Part shown: one piece after another, positions 53,723 through 63,094 of the stretch | Position numbering within the stretch: the stretch's first letter is position 1 | How the letters are laid out: each line of letters starts with the position of its first letter | Assembly (NCBI RefSeq): GCF_008807415.1 | Contig: NZ_CP043626.1 | Location: 1 to 64,000, forward strand | DNA: 64,000 nt | DNA from: Pseudomonas denitrificans (nom. rej.) | GTDB lineage: Bacteria > Pseudomonadota > Gammaproteobacteria > Pseudomonadales > Pseudomonadaceae | Direction: 5' to 3' | Notes under the pieces: generated by a model | Told to the model about the DNA's origin: nothing | Database searches by the model: none | The model's input: only the letters and a program-made list of their open reading frames with translations | Program-made: the position numbers and the translations under genes

Positions 53723-54637
53723 ATGACGATGGACAGATTCAGCAGCCTGGCAATGTTTGTCGCCAGTGCCGAGACCGGCAGTTTCAGCCGCGCCGCCGAG
53801 CAGTTGGGCAAGACGCCCTCGGCGGTGACCAAGGCAGTCGGCCAGCTGGAAATCGAAGTCGGCGCGCGCCTGTTCGAGCGCACCACGCGCAGCATGTCGC
53901 TGACCGAAGCCGGCCAGCTCTATCTCGACGGCGCCCGCGAGGTGCTGGCGCGGATGCGCGAGACCACCGAGGAAATCGCCCAGCTGCAGCACAGCCTGCG
54001 CGGCGTGTTGCGCATCACCGGGCCACTGATCGTCGGCCCGGTGTTCCTCGACCAGGCCTGCGCCGAGTTCCTCGACCTGCACCCGGACGTGCGCCTGCAG
54101 GTGGACCTTTCCGACAGCTATGTCGACCTGCTCGACGGCCGCTACGACCTCGCCCTGCGCATGGGCAACAGCGACCTGCCGGGCCTGATCGCCCAACCCC
54201 TGGCCGAGAGCCGCCTGATCATGTGCGCCAGTCCGGCCTACCTGGCCCGGCGCGGCACCCCGCGGCACCCCAGCGAGATCGTCGATCACGATTGCCTGGT
54301 CTACCGCCATCCGGCGCTGGATGACCGCTGGTGGTTCGACGTGGAAGGCGAGCGCTTCTCCACCCCGCGCAACGGCCGCCTGAACAGCGACAACCAGGCG
54401 GTGCTGCTCACCGCCTGCCTGGCCGGGCACGGCCTGTTGCCGTGCCCGCACTGGAGCGTGCTGGAGCACCTGCGCAGCGGGCGGCTGGTGACGGTGCTGG
54501 AAGACTACTTCTTCGAACCGGATACCTTCGGCGCGCAGATCCTCGCGGTGTACCCGAGCAACCGCCGGGCGACGCGCAAGATCCATGCGTTCATCGAGCA
54601 CCTGCGCGACTACCTGCGGCGCGACGGCATCCTTTAG
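53723..54637 (+). CDS. LysR-family transcriptional regulator
   Basis: A 304-residue regulator: MTMDRFSSLAMFVASAETGS, helix-turn-helix SFSRAAEQLGKTPSAVTKAV, and a CrgA/DsdC-like co-inducer domain (GPLIVGPVFLDQACAEFLDL, DNQAVLLTACLAGHGL). ATG 53723 is chosen; upstream bases belong to the divergent amidohydrolase promoter. Likely regulator of that gene. Its stop is three bases from the LysE gene stop. Confidence 0.9.
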   Translation: MTMDRFSSLAMFVASAETGSFSRAAEQLGKTPSAVTKAVGQLEIEVGARLFERTTRSMSLTEAGQLYLDGAREVLARMRETTEEIAQLQHSLRGVLRITGPLIVGPVFLDQACAEFLDLHPDVRLQVDLSDSYVDLLDGRYDLALRMGNSDLPGLIAQPLAESRLIMCASPAYLARRGTPRHPSEIVDHDCLVYRHPALDDRWWFDVEGERFSTPRNGRLNSDNQAVLLTACLAGHGLLPCPHWSVLEHLRSGRLVTVLEDYFFEPDTFGAQILAVYPSNRRATRKIHAFIEHLRDYLRRDGIL

Positions 54638-54640
54638 GGA

Positions 54641-55249
54641 TCAGAGCAGCGCCCCGGCCCAGGCCGATACCAGCAGCAGGACCGCCATCAACTGGTTGAG
54701 TCGCTGCATCTGCGTGGGCGAAAGCAGGCGCTGGCTGCCGATACCCAGGCCGGCCCAGACCGCCGTGCAGGGAATCGACACGACGAAGAACAGCAGCGAC
54801 AGCAGTTGCACGCGGTCCAGCCGGTCGACGCCGTGGCCGGCATACACGCTGATCACCGCCAGCGCCATCATCCAGGTCTTGGGGTTGACCAGTTGCAGCG
54901 CGGCGGCGCCGAGTGCGCCCAGGCGGGCGGCGTCGCCGTCGCGCGCAAGGTCTGCCGGAGGGCTGCGGAAGATCTGCCACGCCAGCCAGCTCAGCCAGAG
55001 CACGCCGACCACGCTCATCGCCTGCTGTACGCGCGGCAGGCTGGCCAGCACTTCACCCAGGCCGCTGCCCACGGCGAGTACCAGTGCGGCGGCGGCCGCG
55101 CAGCCGCCGAACATGATCGGCAGCGCGGCGCCCCAGCCGAAGCGGGCGCTGTTGCTGAACACCAGCAGGTTGGTCGGCCCCGGCGTGATCGAGGCGACGA
55201 AGGCGAAGAGAACGAAGGGCAGCCATTGGCCGAGCTGCGAGAAGTGCAT
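54641..55249 (-). CDS. LysE/RhtB-family amino acid exporter
   Basis: A 202-residue, six-helix protein with the family start PFVLFAFVASITPGPTNLLV and FGWGAALPIMFGGCAAAAAL, and NPKTWMMALAVISVY in the second half. Exports amino acids such as threonine, homoserine or cysteine derivatives; substrate unknown. It follows an AraC gene on the same strand by 52 bases, a common regulator-exporter pairing. Confidence 0.9.
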   Translation of the reverse strand: MHFSQLGQWLPFVLFAFVASITPGPTNLLVFSNSARFGWGAALPIMFGGCAAAAALVLAVGSGLGEVLASLPRVQQAMSVVGVLWLSWLAWQIFRSPPADLARDGDAARLGALGAAALQLVNPKTWMMALAVISVYAGHGVDRLDRVQLLSLLFFVVSIPCTAVWAGLGIGSQRLLSPTQMQRLNQLMAVLLLVSAWAGALL

Positions 55250-55301
55250 GGCGGGAACTCCGGTAAATCCGTGGGAGCTCATCTTCGCCAGTGCGGCGGG
55301 C

Positions 55302-56138
55302 TCAGTCTGGAAGCTTTGAGCAGCGCTTGCGGTAGTAGGCGGGGGTTACGCCATAGGCGCGGCGGAACCAGCGGCCGAGGTGGCTCTGGTCGGCGAAACC
55401 GAGGTCGGCGGCGATGTCCGCGGGCGCCAGGCCGCGACCAAGCAATTGCCGCGCGCGGGCCAGGCGCAGCTGGATCAGGTAGGCGTGGGGCGGCAGGCCG
55501 AAGGCCTGCTTGAAGGCGCGGGTCAGGCGGAAGCGGTCGCAGCCGCTGGCGCGGGCCAGGTCGTCGAGGCCGATATCGGCGGTTAGGTTGGCGTGCAGGA
55601 AGTCCCGCGCGCGCTGCGCCACCATGGGCAGATGAACCTGCGCTTCACCGCGCTGGCGCCAGTGCAGGTGGCGGGTCATGCCGTCGAGCAGCTCGTCCAT
55701 GGCGGTCTGGCGGACGATCTTCAGGTCGTTGCCGTGCACCGCCTGGAAGGCGTTGTCGACGCGTCGCGCCAGTTGCAGGTCGTCGATCAGCAGCTCAGGC
55801 ACGCTCAGCTGGCAGTTGCCCGGCGCCTCTTCGAACAGCGTGCCGATCTCGCGTTCCAGCCAGGGCGCGTCGAGGTACAGGGTGCGGTAGGTGAAGCCGC
55901 CTTCGGTGGGCGCCTCGCCATCGTGGATGTCGCCGGGCTCAAGGAAGAACACCTGGCCGGTGGTACTGATGTAGCGCTGGTTGCGGCTGCGGAACTGCTG
56001 GACACCCGACTCGGTGTAGCCGATCAGGTAGCTGTCGTGCCAGTGCGGGTCGTAGGCGTGGCCCTTGAAGTGCGCGCGCAGGCTCTGGATGCCGGTGTCG
56101 GCATCCTGCAGCAGGTCGATCCAGTTGTCTTTGTGCAT
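55302..56138 (-). CDS. AraC-family transcriptional regulator (exporter-linked)
   Basis: A 278-residue regulator: cupin sensor (AHFKGHAYDPHWHDSYLIGY, VFFLEPGDIHDGEAPTEGGF), then AraC helix-turn-helix (IGLDDLARASGCDRFRLTRA, DIAADLGFADQSHLGRWFRR, GVTPAYYRKR). I start at MHKDNWIDLLQD; the frame upstream lacks homology. It lies directly upstream of the lysE-type gene and probably activates it in response to an amino acid. Confidence 0.9.
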   Translation of the reverse strand: MHKDNWIDLLQDADTGIQSLRAHFKGHAYDPHWHDSYLIGYTESGVQQFRSRNQRYISTTGQVFFLEPGDIHDGEAPTEGGFTYRTLYLDAPWLEREIGTLFEEAPGNCQLSVPELLIDDLQLARRVDNAFQAVHGNDLKIVRQTAMDELLDGMTRHLHWRQRGEAQVHLPMVAQRARDFLHANLTADIGLDDLARASGCDRFRLTRAFKQAFGLPPHAYLIQLRLARARQLLGRGLAPADIAADLGFADQSHLGRWFRRAYGVTPAYYRKRCSKLPD

Positions 56139-56247
56139 GGGCCGCCTCCGCACCGCTTGCCCGGTCGGCCAGCATACCGCGCGTGGAGTGGCTGTCTGGA
56201 AGATTCGTGCAGCCATCGATCCGATGGCTGCACGATCAGGGGGGCGA

Positions 56248-57858
56248 TCAGCCGGCGGCAGCCTCGAAGCTGTCGCTGCGCGCCATGCGCCAGATGCGCT
56301 CGTAGAACTCGCCTTCGATGTTGCCCGAGAGCAGTTCGCCGGGTTTGAGGAAGTAGTGCAGGTGCGAGAACAGGCGGATCTCGGTGGCCGAGACGCGGCG
56401 TACCAGGTGCTTGGCTTCCAGCTGCGACGGGTGCTGGATGCCGGCGGCGGCGATCATCTCGGCCAGGCCTTTGAGCGTGTTGCGGTGGAAGTGGTAGACG
56501 CGCTCGGCCTTGTCCGGCACCACCAGGGCGCGCTGGCGCAGCGGGTCCTGGGTAGCGACGCCGGTGGGGCACTTGTTGGTGTGGCAGCTCTGGCTCTGGA
56601 TGCAGCCGATGGCGAACATGAAGCCGCGCGCCGAGTTGGCCCAGTCGGCGCCCATGGCCAGCACGCTGGCGATGTCGAAGGCGCTGACGACCTTGCCGCT
56701 GGCGCCGATGCGGATCTTGTCGCGCAGGTTCAGGCCGACCAGAGTGTTGTGCACGAACAGCAGGCCTTCGCGCATCGGCAGGCCCATGTGGTCGGTGAAC
56801 TCCAGGGGCGCGGCGCCGGTGCCGCCTTCCTTGCCGTCGACGACGATGAAGTCGGGGAGGATGCCGGTCTCGTGCATGGCCTTGGCGATGCCCATGAATT
56901 CCCACGGGTGGCCGATGCACAGCTTGAAGCCTACCGGCTTGCCGCCGGAGAGTTCGCGCAGCTGGACGATGAAGTTCAGCAGGCCGTGGGGCGAATCGAA
57001 GGCGCTGTGGGAGGAGGGCGAGATGCAGTCCTGGCCCATGGGCACGCCACGGGTGGAAGCGATTTCCGGGGTCACCTTGTGCTTGGGTAGGATGCCGCCG
57101 TGGCCGGGCTTGGCGCCTTGGCTGAGCTTGATCTCGATCATCTTCACCTGCGGGTCGACCGCCTGCTTGGCGAAGCGCTCGGGGCTGAAGGTGCCGTCGT
57201 CGTTGCGGCAGCCGAAGTAGCCGCTGCCCAGTTCCCAGGTCAGGTCGCCGCCGTACTCGCGGTGGTAGGGGCTGATGCTGCCTTCGCCGGTGTCATGGAT
57301 GAAGCCGCCGAGCTTGGCGCCCTTGTTCAACGCGCGGATGGCGTTGGCGCTGAGCGAGCCGAAGCTCATCGCCGAGATGTTGAACACCGAGATGGAGTAG
57401 GGCTGCTTGCACTCCGGGCCGCCGACGGTGACGCGGAAGGTGCAGGGGTCGGCCACCGGGGCGGGGCGGATAGAGTGGGCGATGAACTCGAAGCCCGATT
57501 GGTAGACGTCGATCAGGGTGCCGAAAGGCTTGTCGGCGGTCTCGTTCTTCGCCCGCGAGTACACCAGGGCGCGCTGGGCGCGGGAGAAGGGCAGGGCCTC
57601 CTGGTCGCCTTCGAGCAGGTACTGGCGGATTTCCGGGCGGATGGCTTCCACCAGGTAGCGGATGTTGCCCAGGACCGGGTAGTTGCGGCGTACCGCATGG
57701 CGTTCCTGCAGCAGGTCGAAGACCCCGAGCACGCTCAGGGCGAAGGTGGTGAGGGTGAAGGGCCATACCCAGTCATGCCCGAGGAAGGGCAGGCTGAGCA
57801 CGGTGAACAGGACGCACGCGGCGAAAAAGGCATAGCGGCTGAGCAGCGACAGGTTCAT
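56248..57858 (-). CDS. membrane-anchored FMN-binding glutamate synthase-like protein
   Basis: A 536-residue protein: two N-terminal TM helices (YAFFAACVLFTVLSLPFLGH, WPFTLTTFALSVLGVFDLL), then the GltB FMN/2-oxoglutarate barrel (ISAMSFGSLSANAIRALNKG, LSQGAKPGHGGILPKHKVTP, DFIVVDGKEGGTGAAPLEF) and 3Fe-4S ligands CIQSQSCHTNKCPTG (about C418, C424, C429). It lacks the glutaminase and the FAD/NAD subunit of true glutamate synthase, so it is a stand-alone oxidoreductase of unknown substrate. No partner is adjacent. Confidence 0.9.
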   Translation of the reverse strand: MNLSLLSRYAFFAACVLFTVLSLPFLGHDWVWPFTLTTFALSVLGVFDLLQERHAVRRNYPVLGNIRYLVEAIRPEIRQYLLEGDQEALPFSRAQRALVYSRAKNETADKPFGTLIDVYQSGFEFIAHSIRPAPVADPCTFRVTVGGPECKQPYSISVFNISAMSFGSLSANAIRALNKGAKLGGFIHDTGEGSISPYHREYGGDLTWELGSGYFGCRNDDGTFSPERFAKQAVDPQVKMIEIKLSQGAKPGHGGILPKHKVTPEIASTRGVPMGQDCISPSSHSAFDSPHGLLNFIVQLRELSGGKPVGFKLCIGHPWEFMGIAKAMHETGILPDFIVVDGKEGGTGAAPLEFTDHMGLPMREGLLFVHNTLVGLNLRDKIRIGASGKVVSAFDIASVLAMGADWANSARGFMFAIGCIQSQSCHTNKCPTGVATQDPLRQRALVVPDKAERVYHFHRNTLKGLAEMIAAAGIQHPSQLEAKHLVRRVSATEIRLFSHLHYFLKPGELLSGNIEGEFYERIWRMARSDSFEAAAG

Positions 57859-58160
57859 GGAGTCTCCAGTCGTCGGGCTTTTGATCACGGTCAGGTTGGC
57901 CAAAAGGGCCGCCACAGAGCATGGCAGGCATCGCGCGAACGCGCCTGGGTAAAGGTCAATGCGGCGGACTTTCGGAAGTCTTTCTAGTTCTGGCGGGCAT
58001 CGACGGTAGCCCGAAGCGAAGGAAAAAGAAAGCTAGCTAACGATTTTCTCCGGGGCTGAGAAAGCTTGTTTCGAGCGGTGCAAGAACGGCGGAATGGGGG
58101 CCGGGCTGTTCGCGATCAGGGAGTAGGCGTCCCCCTCGCTCCTACAACGAACCCTGGTGG
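57859..58160. other. intergenic region, no gene
   Basis: 302 bases between the start of the glutamate-synthase-like gene and the stop of the serine dehydratase gene. It should hold the promoter of the former near 57880-58050; AT-richer bases occur at 58020-58060. A decayed REP (GTAGGCG with CTCCTAC at 58113-58146) is the only repeat. Confidence 0.6.
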
Positions 58161-59540
58161 TCAACAGGCAATCACATTCACCGCCAGCCCGCCCTTCGCC
58201 GTCTCCTTGTACTTGTCCATCATGTCGCGGCCGGTGTCGCGCAGGGTGTCGATGGCCTTGTCGAGGCTGACCAGGTGCTGGCCGTCGCCGCGCAGGGCGA
58301 GCTGGGCGGCGTTGATGGCCTTGAGCGAGGCCATGGCGTTGCGTTCGATGCAGGGCACCTGGACCAGCCCGGCCACCGGGTCGCAGGTCAGGCCGAGGTT
58401 GTGCTCAAGGCCGATCTCGGCGGCGTTTTCCACCTGCTCCAGGCTGCCGCCCAACACTTCCGCCAGGCCCCCGGCAGCCATGGCGCAGGCTGATCCGACC
58501 TCGCCCTGGCAACCGACTTCGGCACCGGAGATGGAGGCGTTGAGCTTGCACAGGATGCCGATGGCAGCAGCGGTCAGCAGGTAGCGTTCGATCCCTTCGG
58601 CATTGGCGTGGGCGTCGTAGCGCGCGTAGTAATGCAGCACCGCCGGGACTATGCCGGCCGCGCCGTTGGTGGGCGCGGTCACCACGCGCCCGCCGGCGGC
58701 GTTCTCCTCGTTCACCGCCAGCGCCCAGAGGTCCACCCAGTCCAGCGCGCCGAGGGTGGTGGCGATCAGGTTGCCGCTGTCCGCCTCGTTGAGCCGTCGG
58801 AACAGCATGGGCGCACGGCGCCGCACCTTGAGGCCGCCGGGCAGCGTGCCTTCGGTTTCCAGCCCACGGTTCACGCAGGCCTGCATTTCGTCCCAGATAT
58901 GCGCAAGGCCTGCATGGATCTCCTCGTCGCTGCGCAATGCGCGTTCGTTGGCCCACATCAGGTCGCTGATGCGTTTGAAACCCTGCTCGTGGCACAGGCG
59001 CAGCAGTTCCTCGGCGCTGTGGAAGGGGTAGGGCATCGGGTTGCCCTGCAGGGCGCGGTCGGTGTTGAAGTCCTGCGCATCCACCACGAAGCCGCCGCCA
59101 ACCGAATAGCAGATGCGCTCGGCCAGCAGTTCGCCGTTGTCGTCCAGCGCGCGCAGGTGCAGGCCGTTGGGGTGGGCGGGCAGGCTGTCGTCGTGGAAGA
59201 CCAACTGGCGCGCCGGGTCGAAGTCGATCTCCTGCACGCCGCCCAGGCGCAGGCGATGGCGCAGCAGGATGTCGTCCACCTGCGGGGCGAGGGCCGCAGG
59301 ATCAGCTTCGGCCGGATCAATGCCGAGCAGGCCGATCAGGCAGGCGCGGTCGGTGGCGTGACCCTTGCCGGTGGCGCTGAGAGAGCCGTAGAGATGTACT
59401 TCCACGGCGGCAGTGCGCGGCAGCAGATCGTCGTCGCGCAGGCGGTCGACGAACTCGCGGGTGGCGCGCATCGGCCCCACGGTGTGGGAGCTGGACGGCC
59501 CGACGCCGGGCTTGAACATATCGAAGACGCTGAGGCTCAT
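58161..59540 (-). CDS. sdaA: L-serine ammonia-lyase (dehydratase), iron-sulphur type
   Basis: A 459-residue single-chain enzyme converting L-serine to pyruvate and ammonia. N-terminal beta domain [20 protein letters not shown] (signature), catalytic domain with [31 protein letters not shown], and [20 protein letters not shown]; the cysteines in the last two segments are 4Fe-4S ligands. The ATG at 59540 is preferred over 59591. Monocistronic; no glycine-cleavage genes are visible beside it. Confidence 0.95.
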   Translation of the reverse strand: MSLSVFDMFKPGVGPSSSHTVGPMRATREFVDRLRDDDLLPRTAAVEVHLYGSLSATGKGHATDRACLIGLLGIDPAEADPAALAPQVDDILLRHRLRLGGVQEIDFDPARQLVFHDDSLPAHPNGLHLRALDDNGELLAERICYSVGGGFVVDAQDFNTDRALQGNPMPYPFHSAEELLRLCHEQGFKRISDLMWANERALRSDEEIHAGLAHIWDEMQACVNRGLETEGTLPGGLKVRRRAPMLFRRLNEADSGNLIATTLGALDWVDLWALAVNEENAAGGRVVTAPTNGAAGIVPAVLHYYARYDAHANAEGIERYLLTAAAIGILCKLNASISGAEVGCQGEVGSACAMAAGGLAEVLGGSLEQVENAAEIGLEHNLGLTCDPVAGLVQVPCIERNAMASLKAINAAQLALRGDGQHLVSLDKAIDTLRDTGRDMMDKYKETAKGGLAVNVIAC

Positions 59541-59618
59541 GGGATTTCCTCCTGTCCTCAAGCATGGACCCGCGTGGCCCCGAATGCTCACCGACCGCTC
59601 GACGGCTGGACGCTATTT

Positions 59619-59643
59619 GTAGGAGCGAGCTTGCTCGCGAGCC
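59619..59643. repeat. REP element
   Basis: GTAGGAGCGAGCTTGCTCGC then GAGCC, a hairpin identical for 21 bases to the REP within the BtuF-like gene at 45183. Lies upstream of sdaA, 25 bases from the palindrome at 59668. Confidence 0.9.
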
Positions 59644-59667
59644 GCTTCACGACGGAACCGGCCAGCA

Positions 59668-59745
59668 CGTAGGGCGCATAACCCGGAACGGGTTATCCGC
59701 CGAAACCACGCCGGCGGATAACGCTGACGCGTTATGCGCCCTACG
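59668..59745. repeat. four-way-junction palindromic repeat, copy 4
   Basis: CGTAGGGCGCATAACCCGG at left, GCGTTATGCGCCCTACG at right, inner stem GTTATCCGCC/GGCGGATAAC. The best-matched outer stem of the four copies, so the most recent or best conserved. Confidence 0.9.
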
Positions 59746-59804
59746 GACTGACCGCTTGGTGGCCAAGTGCTTTACGGCGCCCGTATGAGTGAGGCGGAGT
59801 GCTC

Positions 59805-60584
59805 TCAGCCCTGCGCCTGCAGGAACAGCGAGAACAGTTCCGACTGCGACTTGATCCCCAGCTTGGCGTACATGTGCTTGCGGTGGACCTTCACCGTCTC
59901 GGCGGAAATGGCCAGCTTGCGGGCGATCTCCTTGCTGGAGCAGCCGCTGAGCATCAGGCGGCCGACTTCCAGCTCGCGGGCGGTGAGCGGGGTTTCCATC
60001 TGCTGCGCTGTGGACTCCAGACGGTTCTGCCAGCGCGGCGGCGGGGGCGCTTCCTGGACTTCGCGCTCGAATGCCATGCGCTGGCGCATCAGGCCGGCGA
60101 CCCAGGGTTGCACCAGGGCAAGCAGGGCGATCTGCTCCGGGGTGAAGCGGCCCTTGCTGCCCACCGAGCAGCAAAGGGTGCGTTCGCTGTCGAGCTGCAC
60201 GTTGATCTGCACTTCGTCGGCGACCACGTTCAGGCTGAAGTAGCGCTGGAAGTAGTCGGTCTGCTCGAACATCTCCGGCGCCACGTCATCGAGGCGGAAC
60301 AGTCCGCTGCCGGGCGCCTCGCGGCTGGCGATGTAGAAAGGATCGAGCAGGTAGAGGCCCTTGAGGTAGTCCTGGAACAGCGGATCGGGGCCGCCATCCT
60401 CGCCCGGGCATTCGGCGAAAACCTGGGGACGGCCGTCGCTGAAGAGCAGCACGACCCAGCTGTCGAAGGGTACATACTGGCCCAGCAGGCGCACCAGCGA
60501 GGTCCAGAAGTTCGGCTTGTCCAGCGCCTCGATCAGTTGCCCGACCGAGCGGTGCCAGGCGATATCCTGAAGGGAAAGGCTCAT
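59805..60584 (-). CDS. LuxR-family transcriptional regulator
   Basis: A 259-residue regulator with a C-terminal LuxR helix-turn-helix (TPLTARELEVGRLMLSGCSS, KEIARKLAISAETVKVHRKH) and an N-terminal domain (residues 1-170) that lacks the AHL-binding Trp/Tyr/Asp pattern and looks like a GAF-type sensor (PFDSWVVLLFSDGRPQVFAE). Divergent from the amidase gene across 150 bases containing the palindrome GTAATTAC (60616-60623). Probably regulates the amidase-permease module. Confidence 0.88.
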   Translation of the reverse strand: MSLSLQDIAWHRSVGQLIEALDKPNFWTSLVRLLGQYVPFDSWVVLLFSDGRPQVFAECPGEDGGPDPLFQDYLKGLYLLDPFYIASREAPGSGLFRLDDVAPEMFEQTDYFQRYFSLNVVADEVQINVQLDSERTLCCSVGSKGRFTPEQIALLALVQPWVAGLMRQRMAFEREVQEAPPPPRWQNRLESTAQQMETPLTARELEVGRLMLSGCSSKEIARKLAISAETVKVHRKHMYAKLGIKSQSELFSLFLQAQG

Positions 60585-60734
60585 GACTCTACCCCCGATG
60601 GGTTACCACGCGGGCGTAATTACCCGGTGATGGCACGCCCGGCATACTCGGTGGATGCCTTGAGCCGGCGCGGTGCGCATTCTGACCCTTTTGCATCGTC
60701 TGGTCACTGGAAGACAAGAATCCGAGGAAGCCCC

Positions 60735-61553
60735 ATGAAAGTAGAACTCGTCCAACTCGCCGGCCGTGATGGCGATGTGGCCTGGAACCTGGCCCGCACC
60801 CTGGAGGCCATCCACGCCTGCGCCGACGACACCCAGCTGGTGGTGTTCCCCGAGACCCAGCTGACCGGCTTCCCCACCGAGCAGAACATCGCCGCCATCG
60901 CCGAGCCGGTGGACGGCCCCAGCGTGCAGGCCGTCCAGCAGGCCGCGCGGGAGAAGAACATCAGCGTCGCCGTGGGCTTCGCCGAGGCCGCCGATGGCCG
61001 CTTCTACAACACCACGCTGCTGATCACCCCCGAAGGCATCGCCCTGAAGTACCGCAAGACGCACCTGTGGGCGTCGGACCGCGGCATCTTCACCCCCGGC
61101 GATCGCTACGCCACCTGCCTGTGGAACGGCATCCGCGTCGGCATCGTGATCTGCTTCGACATCGAGTTCCCCGAGTCCGCCCGTGCGCTGGGCCAGCTTG
61201 GCGCCGAGCTGATCATCGTGACCAACGGCAACATGGACCCCTACGGCCCGACCCACCGCACCGCGATCATGGGCCGCGCCATGGAAAACCAGGCCTACGC
61301 GGTGATGGTCAACCGCGTTGGCGCAGGCGATGACGACCTGGTGTTTGCTGGCGGCAGCGCCGTGGTCGACCCCTACGGCCAACTGATCGTCGAAGCCGGC
61401 CGCGAAGAGTGCCGGCAGATCGTCGAGCTGGACTTCGAGCGCCTGGCGCAGTCGCGCCGCGACTACAGCTACCTGGCCGAACGCCGCTTCGAGCTGCCCG
61501 GCGAGATGCGCGAGCACGCAAGCGGCCTGCGCGAGCTGATCATTCCCGCCTGA
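60735..61553 (+). CDS. carbon-nitrogen hydrolase, RamA-like amidase
   Basis: A 272-residue nitrilase-superfamily amidase with the triad E40 (VVFPETQLTGF), K108 (YRKTHLW) and C140 (GIVICFDIEFPE). The start VELVQLAGRDGD and the segment IIVTNGNMDPYGPTHRTAIM are very close to the R-stereoselective amidase RamA of Pseudomonas sp. MCI3434. The natural substrate is unknown. Followed by a permease, so it may hydrolyse an amide taken up or released by it; controlled presumably by the divergent LuxR protein. Confidence 0.88.
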   Translation: MKVELVQLAGRDGDVAWNLARTLEAIHACADDTQLVVFPETQLTGFPTEQNIAAIAEPVDGPSVQAVQQAAREKNISVAVGFAEAADGRFYNTTLLITPEGIALKYRKTHLWASDRGIFTPGDRYATCLWNGIRVGIVICFDIEFPESARALGQLGAELIIVTNGNMDPYGPTHRTAIMGRAMENQAYAVMVNRVGAGDDDLVFAGGSAVVDPYGQLIVEAGREECRQIVELDFERLAQSRRDYSYLAERRFELPGEMREHASGLRELIIPA

Positions 61554-61714
61554 GTTTCCTATCCGGCCCACTGCAACCGGGCCGGGGCGCAGGGCCGCGC
61601 CGCCACAGCGTTATTCCACATTCGACGGGCGACCAGAGCGCCCGCGAGGCCTGCGGGTGAGCGCAGGCCAGCACTTTGCACTGCCATAACAAACACAACG
61701 CGGAGTAAGCAGTA

Positions 61715-63037
61715 ATGGCTCGACTGAAACGAACCCTGTCGCTGGGTTCGGTGGTGCTGTTCGGCATCGCCTACATGACCCCGATCATCGTCCTCGGTAC
61801 CTTCGGCATTCTCGCCGACGTCACCCGCGGCGTAGTCCCCTCGGCCTACCTCGTCGCATCCGTTGCAATGCTGTTCACTGCGCTGAGCTATGGGCGCATG
61901 GCGGCTGCCTTCCCGGTGGCCGGTTCCGCCTACACCTACGTGCGCAAGTCGATCAGCCCGAAACTCGGCTTCCTCGCCGGCTGGGCGGTGCTGCTGGATT
62001 ACCTGTTCCTGCCCATGGCCATCTGGCTGATCGGCGCCGCCTACCTGCACTCCGCGTTCCCAGCCGTGCCCCAGGCCCTGTGGGTGCTGGCGTTCATCGG
62101 CGTGACCACCGCGATCAACGTGGTCGGCCTGCGCCTGGCGAAGAACATCAACGGCGTACTGATGCTGGTGCAGTTCCTCGTGCTGATCGCCTTCGTCGGC
62201 CTGGCCATCCACTACATCACCGGTGATGGCAGTCGTCCGCTGTGGACCCTGGAACCCTTCCTCAAGGAGGGCACCCAGCTGCCGCTGATCATGGGTGGTG
62301 CAGCCATCGCCTGCTACTCCTTCCTGGGCTTCGACGCGGTCAGTACCCTGACCGAAGAAACCCACGAGCCGCGCAAGACCATTCCGCGCGCCATCCTGCT
62401 GATTACCCTGATCGGTGGCGGCATCTTCATCGCCGCCAGCTACTTCGTACAGCTGGCGCACCCGTCGGTGGAATTCCAGAACGCCGATTCGGCGGCCTAC
62501 GAAATTGCCCGCAACATCGGCGGCGACCTGTTCGTCAGCTTCTTCCTGATCGGCCTGATCGTCGGCCAGTTCACCTCCGGCCTGTCGGCCCAGGCCAGCG
62601 CCTCGCGCCTGCTGTTCGCCATGGGGCGCGACGGAGTGCTGCCGCGCCCGTTCTTCGGCCGCATCAGCAAGCGCTTCGAAACCCCGGTGAACAGCATCGT
62701 ACTGTGCGGCGTGGTGGCCCTGCTGGCGCTGCACATGGACGTCACCACCTCCACCTCGTTCATCAACTTCGGCGCCTTCCTCGCCTTCAGCCTGGTGAAC
62801 CTCTCGGTGATCTTCCACTACTACCTGAACGCCGAGCGCCGCGGCCTGCGCGAGCTGGTGCTGTTCCTGCTGTTCCCGCTGATCGGCCTGCTCGCCGACC
62901 TGTGGCTGATGGTCAGCCTCGACCACCTGGCCATCTGGCTCGGCGCCACCTGGCTGGTGCTCGGCGTGATCTACCTGGCGGTGATCACCAGCGGCTTCCG
63001 CCAGCAACCGCCGGAGATGCATTTCGAGGAGGCGTGA
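61715..63037 (+). CDS. APC-family permease, putrescine importer-like (PuuP group)
   Basis: A 440-residue, 12-helix permease: LSLGSVVLFGIAYMTPIIVL, FPVAGSAYTYVRKSISPKLG, AIACYSFLGFDAVSTLTEET and SGLSAQASASRLLFAMGRDG. The TxEEThxPRKTIPRA segment is shared with PuuP/YeeF-like polyamine and amino acid importers. It follows the amidase by 161 bases in the same direction and is probably induced with it. Substrate is inferred, not shown. Confidence 0.88.
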   Translation: MARLKRTLSLGSVVLFGIAYMTPIIVLGTFGILADVTRGVVPSAYLVASVAMLFTALSYGRMAAAFPVAGSAYTYVRKSISPKLGFLAGWAVLLDYLFLPMAIWLIGAAYLHSAFPAVPQALWVLAFIGVTTAINVVGLRLAKNINGVLMLVQFLVLIAFVGLAIHYITGDGSRPLWTLEPFLKEGTQLPLIMGGAAIACYSFLGFDAVSTLTEETHEPRKTIPRAILLITLIGGGIFIAASYFVQLAHPSVEFQNADSAAYEIARNIGGDLFVSFFLIGLIVGQFTSGLSAQASASRLLFAMGRDGVLPRPFFGRISKRFETPVNSIVLCGVVALLALHMDVTTSTSFINFGAFLAFSLVNLSVIFHYYLNAERRGLRELVLFLLFPLIGLLADLWLMVSLDHLAIWLGATWLVLGVIYLAVITSGFRQQPPEMHFEEA

Positions 63038-63094
63038 GACCCGCGCGGGGCTATGCTGGGGACTCCGAGCCGTGATGCCCGAGGAGATCCCGCC

